NCBI RefSeq assembly: GCF_002027705.1
Contig: NZ_MBTG01000045.1
Coordinates: forward strand, 124,001-188,000
Length of the DNA: 64,000 nucleotides
DNA from: Paenibacillus ferrarius
GTDB taxonomy: Bacteria; Bacillota; Bacilli; Paenibacillales; NBRC-103111
Reading direction: 5' to 3'
The first letter of the stretch is position 1. Each line of letters starts with the position of its first letter. The notes beneath the pieces are model-generated. The model was not told the DNA's origin and ran no database searches. It was given only the letters and a program-made list of their open reading frames with translations. A program made the position numbers and the translations under genes. Positions 40,793-49,909 of the stretch are shown here, in pieces.

Positions 40793-41956
40793 TTATTTGC
40801 GCTTGCGCGTCATTTCGAGAAGCCCAAGTCTTGTCCAACCGACAATAATCGTTTTGGAGCGATCCTTGCGTACTGCTTGCGAGATATTCTCCATGACTGC
40901 CGCGCGATTCATTTCCGAAATCATATCTATGAAATCTACAATAATAATGCCCCTGATATTTCGCAGCCGCAGAAGCCTTGGAATCTCACTCGCGGCTTCC
41001 CGATTAATATCCGTGACCGTCTGTTCTAAATTAATGGATCCGGTGTATCTGCCCGTATTAACGTCAATGACTGTTAATGCTTCGGTTTGATCAATAATCA
41101 AATAACCTCCGCTAGGCAGCCAAATTTTCCGTCGGAAACTAACATTCAATTCATCGGTTACTCCGAATTGGTCGAACAAGGGAATCTTGCGGTCATAATA
41201 AGCAACACGACCACGCCAGCTCGGGTGCTGCCTGCGCAGAAGCTGCCGCATCTCTTCATACACCTTGGCGTCGTTCAGCCAAACTTCGTTTACGTCATCC
41301 GAGATGACATCCCTCGTTAATCTTGGCAGCAAATCCAAATCCTGATACAGCTGCGCCGGCGCTTGCACGCCTTCAACTTTGGCTACAATCGCTTGCCATA
41401 AATCTCGTAAATTTTGCAAGTCATCGCGAATGGATTCTTCACTCTGTCCAATTGCGCCCGTCCGCAGAATAACACCTTCTCCGGGAAGCAAATTGCCCTC
41501 TGCAAGCTGTTTGAGACGCTGTCGTTCAACTTCCAAATCAATTTTGCGGGATATGGCAATATAATCGGCATCCGGCATGTAGACAATCCAGCGGCCGGGA
41601 ATGGAAATATGTGTCGTTACTCTGGCACCTTTGGTCCCTTGCGGATCCTTGGTCACCTGCACCATCAGCGTCTGTCCAACTTCAGCGAGCTCCGTTATGG
41701 AGGGTTTAATCTTAGGTTGCTTGTCCAAATGGACAGGGAGGAGGTCGTCTATATAAAGAAAGGCATTCTTCGAAAGTCCGATATCGACGAACGCCGCCTG
41801 CATGCCGGGAAGAACGTTGACGATGCGACCCATGTAGATGCTGCCTGCTCTTTGGGAATCAAGCGGATACTGCGTATCATACTCAACAAGACGACCGTCT
41901 TCAAGCAATGCCGCTTGTGTAAGTTCAGGTGCGCAGTGAATTATAAGTTGCTTCAT
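40793..41956 (-). CDS. rng: Ribonuclease E/G family endoribonuclease
   Basis: 387 residues. S1 domain at about 35-120 (GSIYMGRIVNVLPGMQAAFVDIG), RNase H-like and DNase I-like catalytic parts with metal-binding Asp in LTVIDVNTGRYTG and IIVDFIDM, and the terminal WTRLGLLEMTRKRK. It ends right after the catalytic domain, without the zinc-link and small domain seen in longer enzymes. B. subtilis lacks RNase E/G, but many paenibacilli and clostridia have it. Lies between spoIVFB and rplU on the same strand. Confidence 0.92.
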   Translation of the reverse strand: MKQLIIHCAPELTQAALLEDGRLVEYDTQYPLDSQRAGSIYMGRIVNVLPGMQAAFVDIGLSKNAFLYIDDLLPVHLDKQPKIKPSITELAEVGQTLMVQVTKDPQGTKGARVTTHISIPGRWIVYMPDADYIAISRKIDLEVERQRLKQLAEGNLLPGEGVILRTGAIGQSEESIRDDLQNLRDLWQAIVAKVEGVQAPAQLYQDLDLLPRLTRDVISDDVNEVWLNDAKVYEEMRQLLRRQHPSWRGRVAYYDRKIPLFDQFGVTDELNVSFRRKIWLPSGGYLIIDQTEALTVIDVNTGRYTGSINLEQTVTDINREAASEIPRLLRLRNIRGIIIVDFIDMISEMNRAAVMENISQAVRKDRSKTIIVGWTRLGLLEMTRKRK

Positions 41957-41979
41957 ACACGTTCACCTCAACAGTTATT

Positions 41980-42855
41980 TTACATGAAAAGATCGGAAAC
42001 TGCACTCCCCGGTTTTTTTCCATCCAAATAACCGCTCACAATTTGCTGTTCCGGCAGCACGGCTTGTATGCGCCCAACGTCGTTCACGATATAGATCAAA
42101 TGGTATTTCTCCCGCATAAAAAGCTTCAGCGTTTCCGCCATAGTCCGCTGCTTGGTAATGACAATCGGCTGTGCTAATGTTCCGCGGCTGATCACCTGGC
42201 TCATGCGCGCCCCCCGGCCAATCAGGAAACGAAAAAAGTGATAGGGCAGTTGGCGGTAAGCATACCAATTGGACACAAGCAAAAAAATGCCGATCACCAA
42301 TATATTGAGCGGGAGTTGTCCGCTGATGAATTGCATGATGGCCATGGCAATAATCGCCGTGCTTAGCATCATACTAATCCAAGCCGTATATAAAATGGTG
42401 TTGTGGTAGGATAAAAAATAACCCAGCAAGGACTGCAGCACTTTGCCGCCATCCAGCGGCATAACCGGAATGAGATTAAATAAACCAATCATCAGATTGG
42501 CTCCAATGAAATAGTCCCACCAGCTGCCGACACCTACCCCAAGCCCCTTCATGAACAGAGCCAAGAGGATCATCCAGACATGCTGCAGCGGGCCGGCCAA
42601 AGAGACGACAAGCTCTTCCCAGGTCGGAACTGTCCCCAATTCATCTACAACGAGAACACCGCCAAAGGGCAGAAGCTGAACTTCCTTAACCCGCCATCCG
42701 AAGCCGTTCGCAGCAACGAGATGACCCAGCTCATGGACAAGCACGATACCAAATAACGTAGCAGCTTCCAGAAAATATCCCGTCAAAGCGGAACCGATCA
42801 TGATGAGGGTAAACAAAGGATGAAAGCGATACGTTGTTCCGGCCCATTTAATCAA
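41980..42855 (-). CDS. spoIVFB: Intramembrane metalloprotease SpoIVFB
   Basis: 291 residues. Site-2-protease family: HELGH at 41-45 in a membrane helix and PVMPLDGG (Asp135) supply the zinc ligands; about six helices, then a C-terminal CBS domain (about 215-285). Cleaves pro-sigma-K at the outer forespore membrane. TTG start overlapping the end of spoIVFA by eight bases with only a weak GGATGTG ribosome site, so coupling to spoIVFA is likely. Confidence 0.94.
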   Translation of the reverse strand: MIKWAGTTYRFHPLFTLIMIGSALTGYFLEAATLFGIVLVHELGHLVAANGFGWRVKEVQLLPFGGVLVVDELGTVPTWEELVVSLAGPLQHVWMILLALFMKGLGVGVGSWWDYFIGANLMIGLFNLIPVMPLDGGKVLQSLLGYFLSYHNTILYTAWISMMLSTAIIAMAIMQFISGQLPLNILVIGIFLLVSNWYAYRQLPYHFFRFLIGRGARMSQVISRGTLAQPIVITKQRTMAETLKLFMREKYHLIYIVNDVGRIQAVLPEQQIVSGYLDGKKPGSAVSDLFM

Positions 42856-43738
42856 AGTTCGTCACATCCAGTGGATTAATAGGACGACCGTCTCTTGTCA
42901 AAGCGACATACAGCGTCCCTTTGGCCGGATCCTTTTTAGAGGCTTTGCCTATCGACTCGCCTACTTTCATCCAGTCCCCTACCTCAACAGCGGCCTCGCC
43001 CAACCCCCCGTACAAGGATTGCAAGCCTCCAGGGTGGCGAATGATGATGGTTAGCCCTGTCTCCACAGCAACACCGGAGAAAATAACCTGACCTGTGTCC
43101 AAAGCGTATACAGGGGCATATTCAGCGGTATTCAAATTAACGCCCGGATGGTTCGTCCCATCAAAGGGCAGGATGATGCTTCCTTTGACCGGAGAGTAGA
43201 TCGTCCGTTTCGTTGTACTCACTTTGACCGCCTCATTCCCATCACGGTTAAAGCTGGGAATAAATGACGGCGAACCGCCAAAACGGGTCGTATACCAAGC
43301 TGAAACCGCAGTGAAATCATAGGATTTGGTTAGAGAAGCCGTCACGATCTGCTTTCCCTTTAATGCCCATGGCTGGTTCAGCTGAAACATGCCATACATT
43401 GCCGCAAATAATGCTCCGCTAATCAAAAGCTTAAGCGCAATCTTACGGGAGGAAGGCGGCGATAACAGGCCACCGCCTTCATCTCCCCCATAATCTCGTC
43501 CATGCAAGGCTTTGTCCATGCGCATTTTTTGCTGCCATGCATATTCCGGATCTTCCATGCGCCGTTTCAAGTCCATATCTACATAAGGCGGGGTCTGAGG
43601 GATATGAAGATTAGGCAGCTGCTCATTGAGTCGCGCAGGTTTGTATGGACCAGCGTCCCCCTTAGCGATATCCGATGTTTCCCGCAGATTGCGAAGCCGT
43701 TCCAATCGTCTTTGCTTGACTTTATCTTTGACTTCCAT
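42848..43738 (-). CDS. spoIVFA: SpoIVFA, regulator of SpoIVFB (degenerate M23 fold)
   Basis: 296 residues. Basic cytoplasmic N-terminus, one membrane helix at about 103-120, and an extracytoplasmic LytM/M23-like domain (about 180-290). The zinc ligands of active M23 enzymes are missing: GTNHPGVNL has Asn in place of Asp, and the HxH near the end is replaced by LYVAL. This fits SpoIVFA, which holds SpoIVFB inactive in complex with BofA until cleaved by SpoIVB. AGGAGGGG five bases before ATG. A possible sigma-E promoter precedes it. Confidence 0.9.
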   Translation of the reverse strand: MEVKDKVKQRRLERLRNLRETSDIAKGDAGPYKPARLNEQLPNLHIPQTPPYVDMDLKRRMEDPEYAWQQKMRMDKALHGRDYGGDEGGGLLSPPSSRKIALKLLISGALFAAMYGMFQLNQPWALKGKQIVTASLTKSYDFTAVSAWYTTRFGGSPSFIPSFNRDGNEAVKVSTTKRTIYSPVKGSIILPFDGTNHPGVNLNTAEYAPVYALDTGQVIFSGVAVETGLTIIIRHPGGLQSLYGGLGEAAVEVGDWMKVGESIGKASKKDPAKGTLYVALTRDGRPINPLDVTNFD

Positions 43739-43780
43739 GGAAGCCCCTCCTAAACAGTACTAGCGAATCATGTTTAGTAC

Positions 43781-43810
43781 AGCCTATGAGAAGAGGGACA
43801 AGATTATGTG
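43781..43810 (-). promoter_or_regulatory. Candidate sigma-E promoter of spoIVFAB
   Basis: CACATAAT at 43810-43803, 14-base spacer, CATAGGCT at 43788-43781. Matches the mother-cell pattern (TCATATT, CATAcaaT) in part. SpoIVFAB is sigma-E dependent in B. subtilis. Confidence 0.4.
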
Positions 43811-43826
43811 ATCAATCACGTCTAAC

Positions 43827-43877
43827 CAAAAAAAGCCCTAGTCTTACAGAGGCCAAGGACTCTACAAGACTAGGGCT
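43827..43877 (-). terminator. Terminator of rodA
   Basis: AGCCCTAGTCTT-AGAG / CTCT-AAGACTAGGGCT stem at 43877-43834 followed by TTTTTTGG; very strong. Confidence 0.95.
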
Positions 43878-43883
43878 GGATGT

Positions 43884-45032
43884 TTAAAATAATTCAGGCT
43901 CACGATCCTGATGGAGCTTCACACTCATGACTAACCCAAGTGAAAGCATGTTGATCATAAGCGAAGTACCGCCATAACTGACGAAAGGCAGTGTTATTCC
44001 CGTTAATGGCATAATCCCTATCATCATGCCCACATTTTCAAAAATTTGAAACACAAACATAGACACAACGCCAACGACGATATAAGCGCCGCCCAGATGC
44101 GAGCTTTGAATGGAGATGAGGATCATCCGATAAATCAACAAGAAATAGATAAGCAAAAGGACTGCCGATCCACGAAAACCGAACTCTTCTCCTACCACAA
44201 CAAAGATGGAGTCTGAGTATGCAAAAGGAATAAAGTTGCTATGAACGGACGTTCCCTGCAGGAATCCTTCCCCTTCTAGACCGCCCGAACCAATGGCTCT
44301 AATCGCATTATTTACTTGATAATTATCATCAGCGGACACTTCATGCGGATAAAGAAACGTGTCAATCCGGTCCATCCAATGACTGAAGCCTAATCCCTTA
44401 AGCAAGTCAAACAAAGGTTGATGAAATTGTTTGTATAGAGTCAAGATCAGGAAGCCAGCCCCCGCCAAGATCACAACACTGAGCAAAACATGCGAATATT
44501 TAATATTTCCAATCCAGAGCATCCCGAGCAGAATAATGACAAAGATGATCGCATTCCCTAAATCCGGCTGGATAAGAACCAGAATAAAAGGCAATAAAAC
44601 AGCCGCTCCGACCGGAATGATATCATTCTTGATTTGCAATAGATCCCCGCCGCGTCTTGCCAACAGCGCTGTAACGCAAATAATCAGAATTAACTTCATC
44701 AATTCCGCCGGTTGAAAGGTAAGTCCCCCGGGAAGCTCAAACCAACCGCGTGCTCCATGAATTTTTTTGCCGAAAAAATACACAGCAATCAATGAAAGGA
44801 TACCAATTCCGTACAAGTAAGGAGCAATTCGAATAAGGACGCGAAAATCAAATACACTGCATGCCAGAAATGCAATAAAACATACCGCGTATAAAACGAG
44901 AATTTTGGTGACGCTGATAACAATCGAAGGATGATCCACAGAAGCGCTGTACACCATCATCGTGCTGATCACCATGAAGGCAAGCAAGATGACTACAATC
45001 GGAATATCTATGTTTTTCAGTTTCGCAAGCAC
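43884..45032 (-). CDS. rodA: SEDS-family peptidoglycan polymerase, RodA-like
   Basis: 382 residues with ten membrane helices. Family motifs: ARGWFELPGGLTFQPAELMKL near residue 95, the NYQVNNAIRAIGSGGLEGEG loop near 240 and PFVSYGGTSLMINM near the end. Polymerises lipid II with a class B PBP. It could be RodA, FtsW or SpoVE by motif alone; the context at the end of the mreBCD-minCD cluster favours RodA (elongation). GTG start with AGGA ten bases upstream; seven bases after minD. Confidence 0.93.
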   Translation of the reverse strand: MLAKLKNIDIPIVVILLAFMVISTMMVYSASVDHPSIVISVTKILVLYAVCFIAFLACSVFDFRVLIRIAPYLYGIGILSLIAVYFFGKKIHGARGWFELPGGLTFQPAELMKLILIICVTALLARRGGDLLQIKNDIIPVGAAVLLPFILVLIQPDLGNAIIFVIILLGMLWIGNIKYSHVLLSVVILAGAGFLILTLYKQFHQPLFDLLKGLGFSHWMDRIDTFLYPHEVSADDNYQVNNAIRAIGSGGLEGEGFLQGTSVHSNFIPFAYSDSIFVVVGEEFGFRGSAVLLLIYFLLIYRMILISIQSSHLGGAYIVVGVVSMFVFQIFENVGMMIGIMPLTGITLPFVSYGGTSLMINMLSLGLVMSVKLHQDREPELF

Positions 45033-45039
45033 TGTCCAA

Positions 45040-45834
45040 TCATCCTATTCCAATAAACTTTTTCATACGCTTCACCCAGCCCGTTTTGTCTTCCAATTGC
45101 ATAAGCGGAACAGTGTCCCCCAATATGCGGCGAGCGATGTTGCGATAGGCGATAGCTGCGCGTGAGGATGGGTTCATAACAGTTGGCTCTCCCAGATTAG
45201 CTGCCTTGATAACGTGTTCATCATCGGGAACAATCCCTAACAAATCAATCGCCAGCACAGAGCAGATCTCGTCTATATCCAGCATCTCGCCCTTCTTCAT
45301 CATCAAGGGACGTATACGGTTAATAACCAGCTTGGGAGAGGAAATTTTCTCATTCTCCAGAAGTCCGATAATCCGATCAGCGTCACGCACAGCGGCATTC
45401 TCAGGCGTGGTCACGACTATCGCTTTGTCAGCGCCGGCTACAGCATTTTTGAACCCTTGCTCGATGCCAGCAGGACAGTCAATGATGACGAATTCGAAGT
45501 CTTTTTTGAGCTCGAGAATAATATCCTTCACTTGATCCGGCGATACAGCATGCTTATCCTTCGTCTGTGCCGCAGGCAGAAGATACAACTCATCGAAGCG
45601 TTTATCTTTAATTAAAGCTTGCGGCAAACGGCAGCGGCCTTCCGCCACGTCGACCAGATCGTAAATGATTCGATTCTCAAGTCCCATGACGACATCCAAA
45701 TTGCGCAGTCCGATATCGGTATCCACCATGCAAACCTTTTTCCCCAATAGTGCCAATGCTGTTCCAAGATTAGCGGAAGTCGTTGTTTTACCAACACCGC
45801 CTTTTCCTGAAGTGACAACGATTGCCTCTCCCAT
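45040..45834 (-). CDS. minD: Septum-site determining ATPase MinD
   Basis: 264 residues. Deviant Walker A GKGGVGKTTTSANLG, switch DTDIGLRNLD and IIDCPAGIEQGF, and a C-terminal amphipathic membrane-targeting helix (VKRMKKFIGIG). Recruits MinC to the membrane to block polar Z-rings. Follows minC on the same strand; GGGGTGAG five bases before ATG. Confidence 0.98.
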   Translation of the reverse strand: MGEAIVVTSGKGGVGKTTTSANLGTALALLGKKVCMVDTDIGLRNLDVVMGLENRIIYDLVDVAEGRCRLPQALIKDKRFDELYLLPAAQTKDKHAVSPDQVKDIILELKKDFEFVIIDCPAGIEQGFKNAVAGADKAIVVTTPENAAVRDADRIIGLLENEKISSPKLVINRIRPLMMKKGEMLDIDEICSVLAIDLLGIVPDDEHVIKAANLGEPTVMNPSSRAAIAYRNIARRILGDTVPLMQLEDKTGWVKRMKKFIGIG

Positions 45835-45874
45835 ACTTTCTCACCCCACACGCAATTTTTCTATATGTTACAAA

Positions 45875-46537
45875 CTAAGATTTCAAGTTTGAATCCGGCC
45901 AAAGTCGATGAAGCTGATGCACCTTATCGATTTCCATTTTGCCTTCTTTCACGTAAGCAAATTCCATGAAGGCCTCTTCAATTCCCCACTCATCGGGAGA
46001 ACGGCTGATGATGCCGGCAATCCGCAATTGGGTAGGCCGCATATGGGAAGCTGCGATAATAGCTTTATCATCGCCATCAATCCCCGCATGCGCCATCCCC
46101 CGAAGCGAACCCATAATATAAATGTTTCCGGTAGATGTTATCGTTCCGCCCGGATTCACATCGCCCAAATATAGTAAATCACCCTCTTGGTGGAGGGTTT
46201 GTCCCGAACGAATCATGCCCTTAACTGTTGTCATTGAAGCCACAGGTTCTTCAGCGGCAGCCTCTTTACGGGGCTCACCTTCGATCGATTGGATGAGAAG
46301 ATTGCCTTTTTGCTTAATGACAGATCTAATCTCTTCCTTCTGCTCTTCCGTCACGTCACGGCTGCCTAATTTCACATGCACATGAATAATCGGTCCGGTC
46401 AATATTTGTTGATGCGTTTTCTCAAGCTTATGCTGCAGTTCTTGCAGCAAATCTTGCCATTCGCATGCATCGTTTAGTAAAAAAACAAGGCCATCCTTGA
46501 CCCCTTTTATCATCACATGGTGCTTAGTTACGGACAT
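45875..46537 (-). CDS. minC: Septum formation inhibitor MinC
   Basis: 220 residues from the ATG at 46537. N-terminal domain (1-100) and the beta-helical C-terminal domain with GDVNPGGTITSTGNIYIMGSL and GMAHAGIDGDDKAIIAA typical of MinC, which contacts FtsZ and MinD. GGGAGG lies 13 bases before the ATG; the ATG at 46567 would need translation through that site, so the shorter form is kept. Between mreD and minD. Confidence 0.95.
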   Translation of the reverse strand: MSVTKHHVMIKGVKDGLVFLLNDACEWQDLLQELQHKLEKTHQQILTGPIIHVHVKLGSRDVTEEQKEEIRSVIKQKGNLLIQSIEGEPRKEAAAEEPVASMTTVKGMIRSGQTLHQEGDLLYLGDVNPGGTITSTGNIYIMGSLRGMAHAGIDGDDKAIIAASHMRPTQLRIAGIISRSPDEWGIEEAFMEFAYVKEGKMEIDKVHQLHRLWPDSNLKS

Positions 46538-46609
46538 AAGTGTATGACAACCTCCCAACCTATACATTTCGGTTCCTGTCCTGAATTCTCCTGCAAACCG
46601 CCTAGAAAA

Positions 46610-47149
46610 TTAATCTTCGTTTCCAGCAGGCGCATTCCGCTTTCCTTCAAGCAGCTTGCGAATGGGAACGTAGCAAATCAGGGCAAATAGCAGATTAAAC
46701 AGAACACTCGGAAGCATGTAATGGGTGAGGGCAAATTCCAAATCAATGTCAATAAGCTTGAACAGCCGGTTGATCCCATAGTTAAAAAACTCAAACAAGA
46801 GCAATCCCATTCCGGTAATCAGCAAATTATAAAATATTAAATTAGGTTGTCTTCGCTGTGCTAATCCAGCCAAGTAGCCGGTTAGTCCCATACTGAAGGA
46901 ATACACCCCCAGCATAGAACCGTAGTAGTTGAAATCATGCAAGAGCCCAAACAGAAGCCCGTAAATGAGAGCGGTATGACGATGATGAAAAAGTCCGATA
47001 AACAAGATGAAGACGAGCGTGAAATGGGGCGTTACGGTTACAGTCGATTGCCAAGCTGATGGAATCAGCCAGACGACGATGCTGCCTTGCAGGATAAACA
47101 AGCCAAGCAAAATGAGCCATAGCAAATGTCGAGTCACGTCACGGCTCAC
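46610..47149 (-). CDS. mreD: Rod shape-determining protein MreD
   Basis: 179 residues with about five or six membrane helices; HRHTALIYGLLFGLLHDFNYYG and the surrounding pattern match MreD. Part of the elongation complex. Start uncertain: GTG at 47149 abuts GAGG, while a GTG at 47137 lies eleven bases after it and may be the true start. One base after the mreC stop, so coupled. Confidence 0.92.
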   Translation of the reverse strand: MSRDVTRHLLWLILLGLFILQGSIVVWLIPSAWQSTVTVTPHFTLVFILFIGLFHHRHTALIYGLLFGLLHDFNYYGSMLGVYSFSMGLTGYLAGLAQRRQPNLIFYNLLITGMGLLLFEFFNYGINRLFKLIDIDLEFALTHYMLPSVLFNLLFALICYVPIRKLLEGKRNAPAGNED

Positions 47150-47150
47150 C

Positions 47151-48017
47151 TCATTTCACTTCCGGGACTTCGACCACAAATACTTCACGAATATGGCTGA
47201 AAGAAGCCTTCGGCTTCACCATAACCTTGTATGTGATTCCAAATTCCCCAGGACCTATGGAAGTGATCGTACCTACCTCAATGCCCTTCGGAAATACTTG
47301 CCCCAAGCCTGAAGTAATAATGGTGTCCCCAACCTTCATATCATCCGCATGCTCGACCTTGTTCATCACAAGCTCGCCAGTTTTGGAATCATAGGATTCA
47401 ATCATCCCGAAGGGTTGATTGTCGTTGCCTTTCACAGTGACAGCGATCGCTTTCGAATTGTTGTCCGTGTCATTCGTTTCCTTCAGCAGTTGAACGTTCG
47501 AGTGAAAGCCGAATACTTTGCTCACTCTGCCCACCAGTCCGTCAACGGTCATAACGGCCATATTCTCCTTGATGCCGTCTTTGTCGCCTAAATTAATCGT
47601 GACCGTGCTATTATACGGATCTGGATCAATAGTAACGACCTCTGCAATGCGGTACTTGTACACATTGGCTTGACGCTGACGCTCCGTAAAGCCAAGCTCT
47701 TCCATCAACCGCTTGTTCTGAGCTTCCAGATCATTCAAACGCTGCGTATCTCGCGCATACTGTGTAAGCGTCAGCTTCAGCGTCTTGTTCTCTTCATAAA
47801 TAACCCTTAACTGACGAACATCTTCAAAGAAACCCGCTACCTGCGCAGCGGGCTTGTAGAAGAGTCCTTGCGTCCAAGAAACGGAGTCTTTGACGAATTT
47901 CTCCGGCCACGTCATCGGTGCCCGGTTCCCTAATGTCAATCCCATCAATATAAAGAAGCAGACAAGTCCGAACATCAGGAAAAACAGCCTCTTGTTTCCC
48001 ATAAATTTAAACAACAT
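47151..48017 (-). CDS. mreC: Rod shape-determining protein MreC
   Basis: 288 residues from the ATG at 48017 (GAAGG five bases upstream). N-terminal membrane helix (about 8-26), coiled coil (about 62-100), then the two-barrel periplasm-type domain with DPYNSTVTINLGDKDGIKENM and VVTVDGLVGRV-like segments. Links MreB to wall synthases outside the membrane. Confidence 0.96.
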   Translation of the reverse strand: MLFKFMGNKRLFFLMFGLVCFFILMGLTLGNRAPMTWPEKFVKDSVSWTQGLFYKPAAQVAGFFEDVRQLRVIYEENKTLKLTLTQYARDTQRLNDLEAQNKRLMEELGFTERQRQANVYKYRIAEVVTIDPDPYNSTVTINLGDKDGIKENMAVMTVDGLVGRVSKVFGFHSNVQLLKETNDTDNNSKAIAVTVKGNDNQPFGMIESYDSKTGELVMNKVEHADDMKVGDTIITSGLGQVFPKGIEVGTITSIGPGEFGITYKVMVKPKASFSHIREVFVVEVPEVK

Positions 48018-48036
48018 GAGCACCTTCTAACGAATA

Positions 48037-49074
48037 TTAACGCTGCTTATATCGCGAGCCTGATCCTGACTTATTCTTGAACAAATGAATGTTTTCTAGT
48101 GCGCGTCCTGTGCCGATTGCCACGCAATCGAGCGGGTTCTCTGCCACGAGGACAGGCATCCCTGTTTCTCTTGCCAGCAGTCGATCAAGATTGCGAAGCA
48201 AGCCGCCGCCGCCCGTTAGAACGATGCCGCGATCCATAATATCCGCAGACAATTCGGGCGGACATTTCTCCAGCGTAACTTTGACCGCTTCGACGATGGC
48301 ATTGACCGTGTCCAGAAGGGATTCCGTAATTTCATCGGATGTCACGCTCATCGTTTTGGGCAAACCGGAAACCAGATCACGTCCACGAATTTCAAGTGTC
48401 TCCGGCTTCTCCATCGGAAGCGCAGAGCCGATTTCCATTTTAAGCGTTTCGGATGTGCGTTCCCCAATCATCAGATTGTATGTACGCTTAATGTATTGAA
48501 TAATAGCATCGTCCATTTCATCCCCGGCGATGCGGATCGAGCGGCTGGTAACGATGCCCCCGAGAGAAATCACCGCGACTTCTGTCGTTCCGCCGCCGAT
48601 ATCGACGACCATACTGCCTGTTGGTTCCCAAACAGGAAGATCAGCCCCGATTGCCGCAGCAAACGGTTCTTCAATCGTGTACGCCTCGCGCGCTCCCGCT
48701 TGTTTGGTCGCATCTTCAACCGCACGTTTCTCTACAGCTGTAATTCCGGATGGCACGCAAACCATCACATTCGGGTGACGCTGAAAGAGCCAGCGCTGCT
48801 TCTGAGCTTGTCTCAAAAAGTAGCGAATCATCGTCGCTGTTGTCTCAAAATCGGCGATAACGCCATCTTTCATCGGGCGAATCGCACGGATGTTGCCAGG
48901 GGTGCGCCCGATCATTTTTTTGGCTGCGTCTCCGACAGCCTCGATTGTTTTCGTATCCGTACGTAGAGCAACCACAGACGGTTCTCTAACGATAATTCCT
49001 CTGCCTTTTACATAAACCAGTGTGTTCGCTGTACCCAAATCAATCCCTAAATCCTTCGTTAAACCGCCAAACAT
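48037..49074 (-). CDS. mreB: Actin-like rod shape protein MreB
   Basis: 345 residues. Phosphate-1 loop LGIDLGTANTLVYVKGRG, phosphate-2 VVDIGGGTTEVAVIS, adenosine motif IVLTGGGGLLRNLDRLL. Forms membrane-bound filaments guiding wall elongation. AAGGAG seven bases before ATG. Head of mreB-mreC-mreD-minC-minD-rodA, with radC just upstream. Confidence 0.98.
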   Translation of the reverse strand: MFGGLTKDLGIDLGTANTLVYVKGRGIIVREPSVVALRTDTKTIEAVGDAAKKMIGRTPGNIRAIRPMKDGVIADFETTATMIRYFLRQAQKQRWLFQRHPNVMVCVPSGITAVEKRAVEDATKQAGAREAYTIEEPFAAAIGADLPVWEPTGSMVVDIGGGTTEVAVISLGGIVTSRSIRIAGDEMDDAIIQYIKRTYNLMIGERTSETLKMEIGSALPMEKPETLEIRGRDLVSGLPKTMSVTSDEITESLLDTVNAIVEAVKVTLEKCPPELSADIMDRGIVLTGGGGLLRNLDRLLARETGMPVLVAENPLDCVAIGTGRALENIHLFKNKSGSGSRYKQR

Positions 49075-49108
49075 GGCAATGCTCCTTTCCTGTTGCCAAT
49101 CTATTATA

Positions 49109-49798
49109 TTACATAAAGCCTTGTTCCTTCAAACTAATGAATCGCTGATCACCAATGATAACATGATCCAGTACTTCAATACCAATGATAGTTCCCGCTT
49201 CCACTAAACGGTGCGTTAATTGAATATCCTCAGGGCTTGGTGTGGGGTCGCCGCTGGGATGATTATGTACACAAACGATTGAAGCACTGCTGCGTTTGAT
49301 CGCCGCGCGAAACACTTCTCGGGGATGTACGATGGATGCATTCAAGCTGCCCATAGACAAAGTTTCCTGCGCCAGCAAATGATTCTTCGTATTCAGAAAT
49401 AAACAAACAAAATGCTCCTTTTGTAAATAACGAAGATCTTCGCTCATCAAATTGGCGATATCTTTGGGCGAACGAATCGTCACCCGCTCGGCATGGCTGC
49501 TTTTGGCGAGTCTGCGTCCAAGCTCAATGCCAGCCATAATTTGCAGAGCTTTCGCATCGCCAATCCCTTTGATCTGCGTCAGCTGATCTTTACTCATATC
49601 TACTAGACTGCGCAAGCCCCCACTTTCGTTCAATATTCGTGTCGCCAAACGCACAGCTGATTCAGATACGGTCCCTGTTCGAAGCAAAATAGCCAAAAGC
49701 TCCACATGACTTAGGGCTCCGGCTCCATACTGGAGCATTCGCTCTCTCGGTCTTTCTTCATTTGGCACTTCTCGCAGCATCAAGCTTGTGGCTTCCAT
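49109..49798 (-). CDS. radC: RadC family protein (JAMM/MPN domain)
   Basis: 229 residues: helix-hairpin-helix part (about 40-80, LTQIKGIGDAKALQIMAGIE) and JAMM metal site near the C-terminus (VCVHNHPSGDPTPSPEDIQLT). Despite its name its role in repair is not established. Located before mreB as in Bacillus. GAGGGG five bases before ATG. Confidence 0.95.
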   Translation of the reverse strand: MEATSLMLREVPNEERPRERMLQYGAGALSHVELLAILLRTGTVSESAVRLATRILNESGGLRSLVDMSKDQLTQIKGIGDAKALQIMAGIELGRRLAKSSHAERVTIRSPKDIANLMSEDLRYLQKEHFVCLFLNTKNHLLAQETLSMGSLNASIVHPREVFRAAIKRSSASIVCVHNHPSGDPTPSPEDIQLTHRLVEAGTIIGIEVLDHVIIGDQRFISLKEQGFM

Positions 49799-49877
49799 GA
49801 ATTCCCCTCTTTCATCTTGTAGGTTGTGTTACTTCCCTCTATCCCATTCATGCCGAAATATGCTCAAAAAACGACAT

Positions 49878-49907
49878 AAAACCCCCGGATTCATAAGATC
49901 CGAGGGC
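49878..49907 (-). terminator. Terminator of the Rrf2-family gene
   Basis: CCTCGGAT / AATCCGGGGG stem followed by TTTTATG on the minus strand, three bases beyond the stop codon. Confidence 0.8.
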
Positions 49908-49909
49908 TT

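Noticed and set aside
41414..42031. 205-residue frame antisense to rng
   Set aside because: No motif or ribosome site; covers the conserved catalytic part of rng.
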